NCBI GenBank assembly: GCA_027002755.1 | Contig: JALWZI010000168.1 | Span: forward strand, 1 to 5,227 | Direction of reading: 5' to 3' | Length of the DNA stretch: 5,227 nucleotides | From: Campylobacteraceae bacterium | Lineage (GTDB): Bacteria > Campylobacterota > Campylobacteria > Campylobacterales > Sulfurovaceae | Part shown: in pieces, positions 1 to 4,262 of the stretch | Layout: each line of letters begins with the position of its first letter | How positions within the stretch are numbered: the stretch's first letter is position 1 | Program-made: the position numbers and the translations under genes | Notes under the pieces: generated by a model | What the model was told of the DNA's origin: nothing | The model's input: the letters and a program-made list of their open reading frames with translations, nothing else | Databases searched by the model: none

Positions 1-502
1 GGCTGAGGATCCCTTTGAGCTCTCCGATCTCCACATAGGTATTGCCCGCATCGTCGACCCGGCTGACGGTTCCGATGATGATGGAGCCTACCTTGGCTTT
101 GTACTTGTCGAAGAGGTCCTGCTCGATCCGGCGCTGGATATGGTACTCCAGCTCGTGGAAGAGATTGGCGGCGGCGGTGCGGCCATAATCCTCCAGGTGG
201 AATTCGCTGCGGATCTTGTCCCCGGGCTCGATCCCCTCGTCGTAGCTTTTGGCTTCGTCGACGGTGATGTAGCTCTCGGGCTCTTCCTGGGCTCGGGGAT
301 CGTCGTTCTCTACGACGGTGAGGACCTTGTAGATATGGTAGTCCTCGTTGTCCCGGTCGATCTCCACTTCGAACTGGCTCTCTTCGCCGGCAAGGCGCTT
401 GGCGGTCTGGATGAGAGCCTCTTGGAAGGCCTCCAGGGCGCTTTCGACCGAGAGGTTTTTTTCGTGGGCCATCGACTCGATGATGGAGAGAATTTTTTGC
501 AT
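1..502 (-). CDS. nusA: Transcription termination/antitermination factor NusA, N-terminal part (cut by window edge)
   Basis: NusA binds RNA polymerase and nascent RNA and modulates pausing, termination and antitermination in the cytoplasm. Translating the minus strand from the ATG at 502-500 gives 167 residues with no stop before the window edge. It begins MQKILSIIESMAHEKNLSVE, the helical start typical of the NusA RNA-polymerase-binding domain (about residues 1-130, including the GRTAAAN segment at 107-113). The S1 RNA-binding domain then starts at about 138 (VGSIIIGTVSRV, with YVEIGELKGILS at 156-167). The two KH domains would lie outside the window. The start is supported by AGAAGGA about 6 bases upstream. 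The gene is divergent from the HP0268-miaB pair, as I recall for C. jejuni. An overlapping plus-strand ORF at 140-520 is an antisense shadow. The family call is firm; the full length cannot be judged. Confidence 0.93.
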   Translation of the reverse strand, partial: MQKILSIIESMAHEKNLSVESALEAFQEALIQTAKRLAGEESQFEVEIDRDNEDYHIYKVLTVVENDDPRAQEEPESYITVDEAKSYDEGIEPGDKIRSEFHLEDYGRTAAANLFHELEYHIQRRIEQDLFDKYKAKVGSIIIGTVSRVDDAGNTYVEIGELKGILS

Positions 503-612
503 TGTTTATCCTTCTTTTAGACGTTTTTCTGAGTTCCGGCACAGACGAGACTATCGATAATTTGACGGCTTGAGAGTTACGATTCGTGCAGGATTTTCTT
601 TCTTTTTTAGAG

Positions 613-630
613 GAATACCATTCTACCTAA
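613..630 (-). promoter_or_regulatory. Candidate promoter for nusA
   Basis: On the minus strand TAGAAT (625-620) resembles a sigma70 -10 box. It would start transcription near 613 and leave a leader of about 110 bases before the nusA ATG. No convincing -35 box is present; epsilonproteobacterial promoters often lack one. An alternative -10 closer to the gene, around the ATCGAT palindrome at 553-558, cannot be excluded. Inference from sequence only. Confidence 0.35.
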
Positions 631-653
631 TCGAAGCTTTACGGAAAATAAAG

Positions 654-666
654 TATAATCTAAATA
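654..666 (+). promoter_or_regulatory. Candidate promoter for the HP0268-like gene and miaB
   Basis: A perfect TATAAT box lies at 654-659 in a strongly AT-rich stretch (about 645-680), with no clear TTGACA at -35. This matches the usual epsilonproteobacterial sigma70 pattern. Transcription would start near 666, leaving a leader of about 43 bases. It lies about 30 bases from the candidate nusA -10 on the other strand, so the two upstream regions would overlap. Confidence 0.6.
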
Positions 667-681
667 AATACTTTAACACTC

Positions 682-696
682 CCCGCCGCGTGCGGG
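682..696 (+). promoter_or_regulatory. Small leader hairpin before the HP0268-like start
   Basis: CCCGC (682-686) pairs with GCGGG (692-696) around a 5-base loop. It ends about 12 bases before the ATG at 709 and touches the purine-rich ribosome-binding stretch (GGGAAAGGGAA, 694-704). GGG (701-702 with the preceding G) and CCC (705-707) could also pair. It may tune initiation. The stem is short, so this may be chance in a GC-rich patch. Confidence 0.3.
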
Positions 697-708
697 AAAG
701 GGAACCCA

Positions 709-951
709 ATGAAACTGAAACTGGCACGGACAACACTCAAAGCCAAACCGAAAAGCGTCGAATTGAGCAAAATCGAGGAGATGCTCCCCGAAAAATCGAT
801 CTTCTACTTTGACAGGGACAACTCCCACAAAGATCTCAAGGCATTGATCGAGTATTTCGAGGAGAAGGGGTACAACGTCTACATGCGGGAGGTCAAATAC
901 GGCCTCAATGAGGACGAATACATCTACGAGGTCCATATCGTTCAGCAGTGA
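709..951 (+). CDS. HP0268-family small protein (putative Smr-like nuclease)
   Basis: This is an 80-residue protein starting [21 protein letters not shown] recognise it as the Campylobacterota-restricted HP0268 family. The H. pylori member was described structurally and biochemically as a small mixed alpha/beta protein related to Smr-type domains with nicking-endonuclease and ribonuclease activity; that function is transferred, not shown here. Visible features are a basic N-terminus (six Lys/Arg in the first 15 residues), a central FYFDRDN segment, a helix [15 protein letters not shown] and a C-terminal strand [10 protein letters not shown]. There is no signal peptide or membrane segment. The ATG follows the purine-rich GGGAAAGGGA. 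The gene ends 10 bases before miaB and is probably co-transcribed with it. The HP0268-miaB adjacency is also found in H. pylori (HP0268-HP0269). The family is fairly sure; the biochemical role in this organism is open. Confidence 0.85.
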   Translation: MKLKLARTTLKAKPKSVELSKIEEMLPEKSIFYFDRDNSHKDLKALIEYFEEKGYNVYMREVKYGLNEDEYIYEVHIVQQ

Positions 952-961
952 ACGTATCCCT

Positions 962-2263
962 ATGAGCAAAAAACTCTATATCGAGACCCTGGGCTGTGCC
1001 ATGAACGTCCGGGATACCGAGCATATGATCGCCGAGCTCTCCCGCAAAGAGGACTATACCCTGACGGAAGAACTTTCCGAAGCGGACCTGATCATCATCA
1101 ACACCTGTTCGGTACGGGAGAAGCCGGTGGCGAAGCTCTTTTCGGAGATCGGACGTTTCCGCCAGCTGCGAAAAGAGGGCGCCAAGATCGGCGTGACCGG
1201 ATGCACCGCCAGCCACCTGGGTGAGGAGATCATCCGACGGGCTCCCTATGTCGATTTCGTCCTGGGGGCTCGCAATGTCTCCAAGATCACCAAGGTCCTG
1301 GGGCAGAAGCACGCTGTCGAGGTGGAGACAGATTACGACGAGAGCACCTATCCCTTCGGTGAATACCGGAGCAATCCCTTCAAAGCGATGGTCAACATCT
1401 CCATCGGGTGTGACAAGCAGTGTACCTTCTGCATTGTCCCCGCGACCCGGGGGGAGGAGATCTCCATCCCCAGCCGGCTGATCCTGCAGGAAGTCGAGCG
1501 GGCCGTGGAGAGCGGGGCCAGAGAGGTGATCCTGCTGGGGCAGAATGTCAACAACTACGGACGCCGCTTCAGCACCGGAGAGGATGAGGTCGGCAACTTT
1601 ACAGAGCTGCTGCGCCGGGTGGGCGACGTGGAGGGGCTGGAACGGATCCGCTTTCAGTCGCCCCACCCCCTCCATATGGACGACGAGTTTCTGGAGGAGT
1701 TCGCCGCCAACCCGAAGATCTGCCCCCAGATCCATGTCCCTCTCCAGAGCGGATCGACCCGGCTGCTCAAACAGATGAAGAGGGGCTACTCCAAGGAGTG
1801 GTTCCTCGATCGCTGCCGAAAGATCCGGGAGATGGTTCCCGGCGTGGCGATCTCCACCGATATCATCGTCGGATTTCCCGGAGAGACCGACGAGGATTTC
1901 GCCGAGACGATGGAGGTATTGGAGGCGGTGCGCTTCGATCAGATGTTCAGCTTCCGCTACTCTCCCCGGCCTTTCACAGCGGCGGCGGAGTACGAGGAGC
2001 AGGTCCCCGAGGCGGTGGCGGCCGAGCGGCTGCGCAGGCTTCAGACCCGCCATGACGAGATCGTCGATGAGATCATGGCGACCCAGGAAGGCACGATCCA
2101 CAAGGTCTATTTCGAAGAGCTTCGCCCCGGCAACCGGGTCGCCGGCCGCAGTGCCGACGGAAGGCTGGTAAGCGTGGAAGGAAGCGAAGAGCTGCTGGGG
2201 CAGATCCTGCCGGTACGGATCACCCGGGCCATGCGCCGTTCTCTTGAAGGAGAGATTGTCTGA
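962..2263 (+). CDS. miaB: tRNA-2-methylthio-N6-dimethylallyladenosine synthase MiaB
   Basis: MiaB is a radical-SAM methylthiotransferase. It converts i6A at position 37 of tRNAs reading UNN codons to ms2i6A, using two 4Fe-4S clusters, and depends on MiaA for its substrate. The 433-residue protein has the full family layout. The N-terminal methylthiotransferase domain (about 1-140) has its three cluster cysteines at C12 (LGCAMN), C49 (NTCSVREKP) and C81 (TGCTASHLG). The radical-SAM core has the CxxxCxxC motif at C150, C154 and C157 (GCDKQCTFC). A C-terminal TRAM domain spans about 372-433. I chose the ATG at 962 because [15 protein letters not shown] is the normal family N-terminus; an in-frame ATG at 908 would add 18 residues overlapping the upstream gene. 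There is no strong Shine-Dalgarno sequence at 962, so initiation may depend on translation of the HP0268-like gene 10 bases upstream. The repeat island begins 3 bases after the stop. The 398-codon minus-strand ORF opposite it is a high-GC shadow. Confidence 0.97.
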   Translation: MSKKLYIETLGCAMNVRDTEHMIAELSRKEDYTLTEELSEADLIIINTCSVREKPVAKLFSEIGRFRQLRKEGAKIGVTGCTASHLGEEIIRRAPYVDFVLGARNVSKITKVLGQKHAVEVETDYDESTYPFGEYRSNPFKAMVNISIGCDKQCTFCIVPATRGEEISIPSRLILQEVERAVESGAREVILLGQNVNNYGRRFSTGEDEVGNFTELLRRVGDVEGLERIRFQSPHPLHMDDEFLEEFAANPKICPQIHVPLQSGSTRLLKQMKRGYSKEWFLDRCRKIREMVPGVAISTDIIVGFPGETDEDFAETMEVLEAVRFDQMFSFRYSPRPFTAAAEYEEQVPEAVAAERLRRLQTRHDEIVDEIMATQEGTIHKVYFEELRPGNRVAGRSADGRLVSVEGSEELLGQILPVRITRAMRRSLEGEIV

Positions 2264-2266
2264 AAC

Positions 2267-2297
2267 TGGTCATTGGTCATTGGTCATTGGTCATTGG
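2267..2297. repeat. Heptamer tandem repeat TGGTCAT x4 plus TGG
   Basis: Four perfect copies (2267-2273, 2274-2280, 2281-2287, 2288-2294) are followed by a partial TGG. The array starts three bases after the miaB stop codon. Being perfect, it is a likely site of slipped-strand copy-number change, although it lies outside the coding sequence. Confidence 0.97.
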
Positions 2298-2298
2298 G

Positions 2299-2313
2299 CG
2301 CGTCTTTGACGCG
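2299..2313. repeat. Perfect hairpin CGCGTC / GACGCG
   Basis: The arms CGCGTC (2299-2304) and GACGCG (2308-2313) flank the loop TTT. It separates the TGGTCAT array from the ATTGGTAT array. Unlike the other hairpins in the island it has no GTAG or GGAG at either foot. No U-run follows on either strand, so it is not a standard intrinsic terminator. Confidence 0.75.
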
Positions 2314-2316
2314 GTT

Positions 2317-2347
2317 ATTGGTATATTGGTATATTGGTGTATTGGGG
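2317..2347. repeat. Octamer tandem repeat ATTGGTAT (3 units plus partial)
   Basis: ATTGGTAT occurs at 2317-2324 and 2325-2332, a variant ATTGGTGT at 2333-2340, and a partial ATTGGGG at 2341-2347. The unit differs from the neighbouring heptamer (GGTCATT compared with GGTATATT) by about one substitution and one inserted base, so the two arrays may share an origin and be split by the hairpin at 2299-2313. Confidence 0.93.
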
Positions 2348-2358
2348 AAAAGACTTTT

Positions 2359-2380
2359 GCCGGACTGAAGTCCCGCCTCC
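2359..2380 (-). repeat. REP-like hairpin with 5' GGAG foot (first copy)
   Basis: Read on the minus strand, GGAG (2380-2377) is followed directly by GC-G-GGACT, loop TC, AGTCC-G-GC (2376-2359). That is a 5-bp inner stem, one G-G mismatch and a 2-bp outer stem. A foot tetranucleotide next to an imperfect palindrome is the arrangement of REP elements processed by RAYT transposases. No RAYT gene is in the window, so membership in that class is inferred from architecture alone. Confidence 0.6.
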
Positions 2381-2388
2381 AAAAAGAT

Positions 2389-2408
2389 GCGTTGCAAAGC
2401 AGCGCTCC
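2389..2408 (-). repeat. REP-like hairpin with 5' GGAG foot (second copy)
   Basis: On the minus strand GGAG (2408-2405) overlaps by one base the start of a 7-bp stem, GCGCTGC / GCAACGC with one G-T pair, around the loop TTT (2405-2389). ATCTTTTT follows on the minus strand, so on that strand it also resembles an intrinsic terminator, but no gene is seen that would be transcribed leftward here. It is separated from the previous hairpin by 8 bases. Confidence 0.6.
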
Positions 2409-2410
2409 GA

Positions 2411-2442
2411 AATTCTCAATTCTCAATTCTCAATTCTCAATT
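2411..2442. repeat. Heptamer tandem repeat AATTCTC x4 plus AATT
   Basis: Four perfect copies run from 2411 to 2438, followed by a partial AATT. On the minus strand the unit reads GAGAATT, which places a TGA in every frame. It lies between two GGAG/GTAG hairpins. Confidence 0.97.
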
Positions 2443-2446
2443 AAGT

Positions 2447-2470
2447 CGTGGGATAGCAATCCCACGCTAC
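2447..2470 (-). repeat. REP-like hairpin with 5' GTAG foot
   Basis: On the minus strand GTAG (2470-2467) is followed immediately by a perfect 8-bp stem, CGTGGGAT / ATCCCACG, around the loop TGCT (2466-2447). GTAG directly 5' of a palindrome is the classic REP signature recognised by RAYT (Y1 HUH) enzymes. This is the best-formed member of the hairpin set in the island. No transposase gene is nearby, so it would be a non-autonomous copy. Confidence 0.7.
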
Positions 2471-2472
2471 AC

Positions 2473-2514
2473 AGTTTTCAGTTTCTAGTTACTAGTTCCT
2501 CGTTACTAGTTTCT
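2473..2514. repeat. Degenerate heptamer array, consensus AGTTNCT, six units
   Basis: In phase, the units are AGTTTTC, AGTTTCT, AGTTACT, AGTTCCT, CGTTACT and AGTTTCT (2473-2514), with further decayed heptads to about 2524 where the next array begins. The divergence among units suggests an older array than its perfect neighbours, or drift in a once TAACTAG-like repeat. Confidence 0.85.
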
Positions 2515-2524
2515 ACTCGGTTCC

Positions 2525-2550
2525 TCACTCTTCACTCTTCACTCTTCACT
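2525..2550. repeat. Heptamer tandem repeat TCACTCT x3 plus TCACT
   Basis: Three perfect copies (2525-2531, 2532-2538, 2539-2545) and a five-base partial end one base before the hairpin upstream of the recombinase gene. Copy-number change here would lie in or near the recombinase leader RNA. Confidence 0.96.
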
Positions 2551-2551
2551 T

Positions 2552-2572
2552 GGAGACTCCACAGGAGTCTCC
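2552..2572 (+). promoter_or_regulatory. Perfect 9-bp hairpin enclosing the recombinase ribosome binding site
   Basis: The arms GGAGACTCC (2552-2560) and GGAGTCTCC (2564-2572) flank a 3-base loop ACA. The only good Shine-Dalgarno sequence for the gene starting at 2574, AGGAG at 2563-2567, is in the loop edge and the 3' arm, so in RNA it would be paired. The hairpin ends one base before the ATG. It also has GGAG at its foot when read on either strand, so it may be a REP-like repeat that landed at the gene start. The structure is seen; an effect on translation is inferred. Confidence 0.7.
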
Positions 2573-2573
2573 G

Positions 2574-3407
2574 ATGAATCTCCCCGAACTGGTGGACGAT
2601 TTTCTCGACTATCTCTTCCAGATCCGGGGGTACAGCGAAACGACCGTGGAGACCTATGAGTTGCCGCTGCGGCAGATGCTCGCCCATCATCGGCTGCGCA
2701 AAGAGGAAGAGGGCATCGTTCTGGATATCATGCCGCTGCGCCGGGTGATCGCTGCCAATCAGCGCCGGACCGTGGCCAAAAAGCTCAGCGCCATCCGCTC
2801 TTTTGTCCGCTATCTTCAGGAGCAGAAAGAGATGGCGATCGTCCTGGAGGGGGATGATTCGGTCAAGGTCCCCAGGACCCTGCCCAAGCCGATCGACGAG
2901 GGGTATATCCAGGAGGTGATGGCGGCGGCGGATCCGACGGAGCGGCTGATTCTGGCACTGCTCTACGGCCTGGGGCTTCGGATCTCCGAACTGGCCTCAC
3001 TGCGGCGGGAGCAGATCCGGGGTGAGTGGATCACGATTCACGGCAAGGGGGGCAAGAGCCGGCAGCTGCCGATCCCTCCCAAGGTAAAGAAACTTCTGGA
3101 AGCCTATCTCGCCCTCCATCCCGGCGGAGAGTACCTCTTCGAAAAAGGGAACGCCCCCATGAGTGCTGCCCAGCTGCGCTATCGGGTTCAGAAACTCTTT
3201 CGCTCCCGGGGGATCAAAGCGACCCCCCACCAGCTGCGCCACTCCTTTGCCACCCATCTCCTGGAGCATGGCGCAAGGATCTCCGACGTGAGCGAACTGC
3301 TGGGCCACTCCAGTATGGCGACGACCCAGATCTATACCAAACTGGGAAGTGCCCAGAAGCTTAAAGAGTATATGAAAGCGCACCCATTGGGGAAGAAAAA
3401 GAACTGA
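2574..3407 (+). CDS. XerC/XerD-type tyrosine site-specific recombinase
   Basis: This is a 277-residue tyrosine recombinase with the length and layout of XerC/XerD. A SAM-like core-binding domain covers about residues 1-90 (RGYSETTVETYELPLRQM at its start) and the catalytic domain about 105-277. All catalytic positions are present: R136 (LGLRISELASL), K158 (HGKGGKSRQLP), H219 and R222 (HQLRHSFATHLLEHG), H245 (LGHSS) and the nucleophile Y254 (TTQIYTK). The H-R and H-Y spacings match XerD. It should cut and rejoin DNA through a 3'-phosphotyrosine, as in chromosome-dimer resolution or integration. It is shorter than the XerH of H. pylori and C. jejuni (about 350-360 residues as I recall), so I do not assign xerH. 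The ATG at 2574 has AGGAG at good spacing; an in-frame TTG at 2550 would add 8 residues from the hairpin. No prophage or integron genes are adjacent. Confidence 0.93.
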   Translation: MNLPELVDDFLDYLFQIRGYSETTVETYELPLRQMLAHHRLRKEEEGIVLDIMPLRRVIAANQRRTVAKKLSAIRSFVRYLQEQKEMAIVLEGDDSVKVPRTLPKPIDEGYIQEVMAAADPTERLILALLYGLGLRISELASLRREQIRGEWITIHGKGGKSRQLPIPPKVKKLLEAYLALHPGGEYLFEKGNAPMSAAQLRYRVQKLFRSRGIKATPHQLRHSFATHLLEHGARISDVSELLGHSSMATTQIYTKLGSAQKLKEYMKAHPLGKKKN

Positions 3408-3458
3408 GCCGCCTGTCAACCGTCACATTGGACCGATTGTCAGAAGGGTGACACCCTG
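3408..3458. other. Convergent intergenic gap with TGTCA repeats and a small palindrome
   Basis: This short gap lies between the convergent recombinase and murB ends. It contains the direct repeat CCTGTCAA (3412-3419 and 3455-3462, the second covering the murB stop codon), a TGTCA/TGACA inverted pair (3438-3442 and 3449-3453), and the palindrome AGGGTG-A-CACCCT (3445-3457). The palindrome might form a weak bidirectional stem-loop, but no T-run follows on either strand, so it is not called an intrinsic terminator. Confidence 0.4.
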
Positions 3459-4241
3459 TCAAGCTGTGAGGATTTTGATCTCCTCTTCCAGGGGGGTGCC
3501 GAAGTGCTCCATTGCCCGTTCTTTGGCCAGGTTGATCAGGGCGATCGCCTCGTCGTAGGTTCCCCCGCCCAGGTTGACAAGGAAGTTGGCATGCATTTCA
3601 CTCCAGGCCATCCCTCCCCAGCGGTAGCCTTTGAGCCCCACCGCCTCGATGAGCCGCCCGGCGTAGTCTCCCGGCGGGTTTTTGAAAGCGCTGCCGGCAC
3701 TGGGTTCCTTGGGCTGATTGTTTCGCAGGGCCAAAAGCTCCCGGCGCAGGCTTTCGTCATAGCCCCGCCGCAGGGGAAAGCGGGCGGCGGTGGCGATGCC
3801 GAGGAGCCGGGCATAGCGGTAGCCATGTTCGATCTCTTTGGCCGGGATCCATACGTTGCCGATGCGGATTGACGCCAGCAGCGGAAAGATCTCATACTCT
3901 TTGACCCCGGCGTTCATCGCCAGCATCCCACCCAGGGTTCCCGGAAGTTTGGCGACGAATTCGAAGCCGGCCAGATCGTTTTTGCGGGCGAAGCTGAGGA
4001 TCTTCCCTGTGGGGGTGGCGGCACCGATCTCCAAAATCTCACCGTCGATGCGGCAGTAGTCGAAATCTTTCGAGAGCATCATCAGGGGAGGCGGCGCGGG
4101 GGAGAGCAGCAGATTGTTGGCTCCGCCGATCAGGTAACGATCTTCGGGAATTTCATCCTCTTTCTCGATCATCAGTACGTCGACTTCGGGGCCGATTTTG
4201 ATGCTGGAGTATTTTGAAAAGTCGATGGTTTTAAAGAACAC
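3459..4241 (-). CDS. murB: UDP-N-acetylenolpyruvoylglucosamine reductase MurB
   Basis: MurB is the cytoplasmic FAD enzyme that reduces UDP-GlcNAc-enolpyruvate to UDP-MurNAc with NADPH, the second committed step of peptidoglycan synthesis. The 260-residue protein is the short epsilonproteobacterial form. It shows the FAD-site segment GGANNLL (39-45), KLPGTLGGMLAMNAG (98-112), GYRYA (140-144, with R142 the probable substrate Arg), SAGSAFKNP (181-189, with S184 the likely proton donor), EAVGLKGYRWGG (199-210), SEMHANFLVN (214-223) and LEEEIKIL (251-258, with E254 the catalytic Glu). The start codon is GTG at 4241-4239, supported by GGAG six bases upstream; no ATG fits the family N-terminus better. 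It starts 21 bases after the mqnD stop, so the two are probably one transcript. The usual GGGSN of the FAD site reads GGANN here, a mild variant. Confidence 0.95.
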   Translation of the reverse strand: MFFKTIDFSKYSSIKIGPEVDVLMIEKEDEIPEDRYLIGGANNLLLSPAPPPLMMLSKDFDYCRIDGEILEIGAATPTGKILSFARKNDLAGFEFVAKLPGTLGGMLAMNAGVKEYEIFPLLASIRIGNVWIPAKEIEHGYRYARLLGIATAARFPLRRGYDESLRRELLALRNNQPKEPSAGSAFKNPPGDYAGRLIEAVGLKGYRWGGMAWSEMHANFLVNLGGGTYDEAIALINLAKERAMEHFGTPLEEEIKILTA

Positions 4242-4262
4242 GATTCGCTCCGCGAAAGGGAA

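Larger units (their letters stand above)
2264..2573. other. Composite non-coding island of short tandem repeats alternating with hairpins
   Basis: The whole gap between miaB and the recombinase gene is made of low-complexity blocks. In plus order: a TGGTCAT array, a hairpin, an ATTGGTAT array, a hairpin, a hairpin, an AATTCTC array, a hairpin, a degenerate AGTTNCT array, a TCACTCT array, and a hairpin containing the downstream ribosome binding site. Each block is listed separately. The base composition differs from the GC-rich flanking genes. One plus-strand frame is open across most of it (2287-2577), but the peptide is repeat-derived and resembles no protein, so I treat the region as non-coding. 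Similar heptamer arrays are known in cyanobacteria as STRR sequences. Whether this island is mobile, regulatory or just accreted DNA is unknown. Confidence 0.85.

Noticed and set aside
140..520. 126-codon plus-strand reading frame at the left edge
   Set aside because: The minus strand here encodes the NusA N-terminal domain with a good ribosome binding site; the plus frame is a shadow.
908..961. Upstream ATG giving miaB an 18-residue extension
   Set aside because: It would overlap the HP0268-like gene, and the added residues do not resemble MiaB. The family N-terminus starts at [12 protein letters not shown].
905..2101. 398-codon minus-strand reading frame opposite miaB
   Set aside because: Long antisense frames are common opposite GC-rich genes. 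The plus strand encodes a complete MiaB with all cluster cysteines.
2389..2408. Intrinsic terminator
   Set aside because: On the minus strand the stem is followed by ATCTTTTT, but no gene is transcribed leftward into it. On the plus strand, where miaB transcription would arrive, there is no T-run.
2550..2573. TTG start adding 8 residues to the recombinase
   Set aside because: The extra residues are encoded by the hairpin. The ATG at 2574 has AGGAG at normal spacing and gives a normal Xer N-terminus.
2264..2573. CRISPR array
   Set aside because: The repeats are 7-8 bases long, contiguous and without unique spacers, and there are no cas genes.
2287..2577. Open reading frame of 96 codons across the repeat island
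   Set aside because: The predicted peptide is a direct translation of heptamer and octamer repeats and hairpins, lacks a good ribosome binding site and resembles no protein family. The openness follows from repeat units that lack stops in that direction.
2264..3407. Integrative element or integron built around the recombinase
   Set aside because: There are no attC-like sites, cassettes, prophage genes or target duplications in the window, and the neighbours are housekeeping genes.
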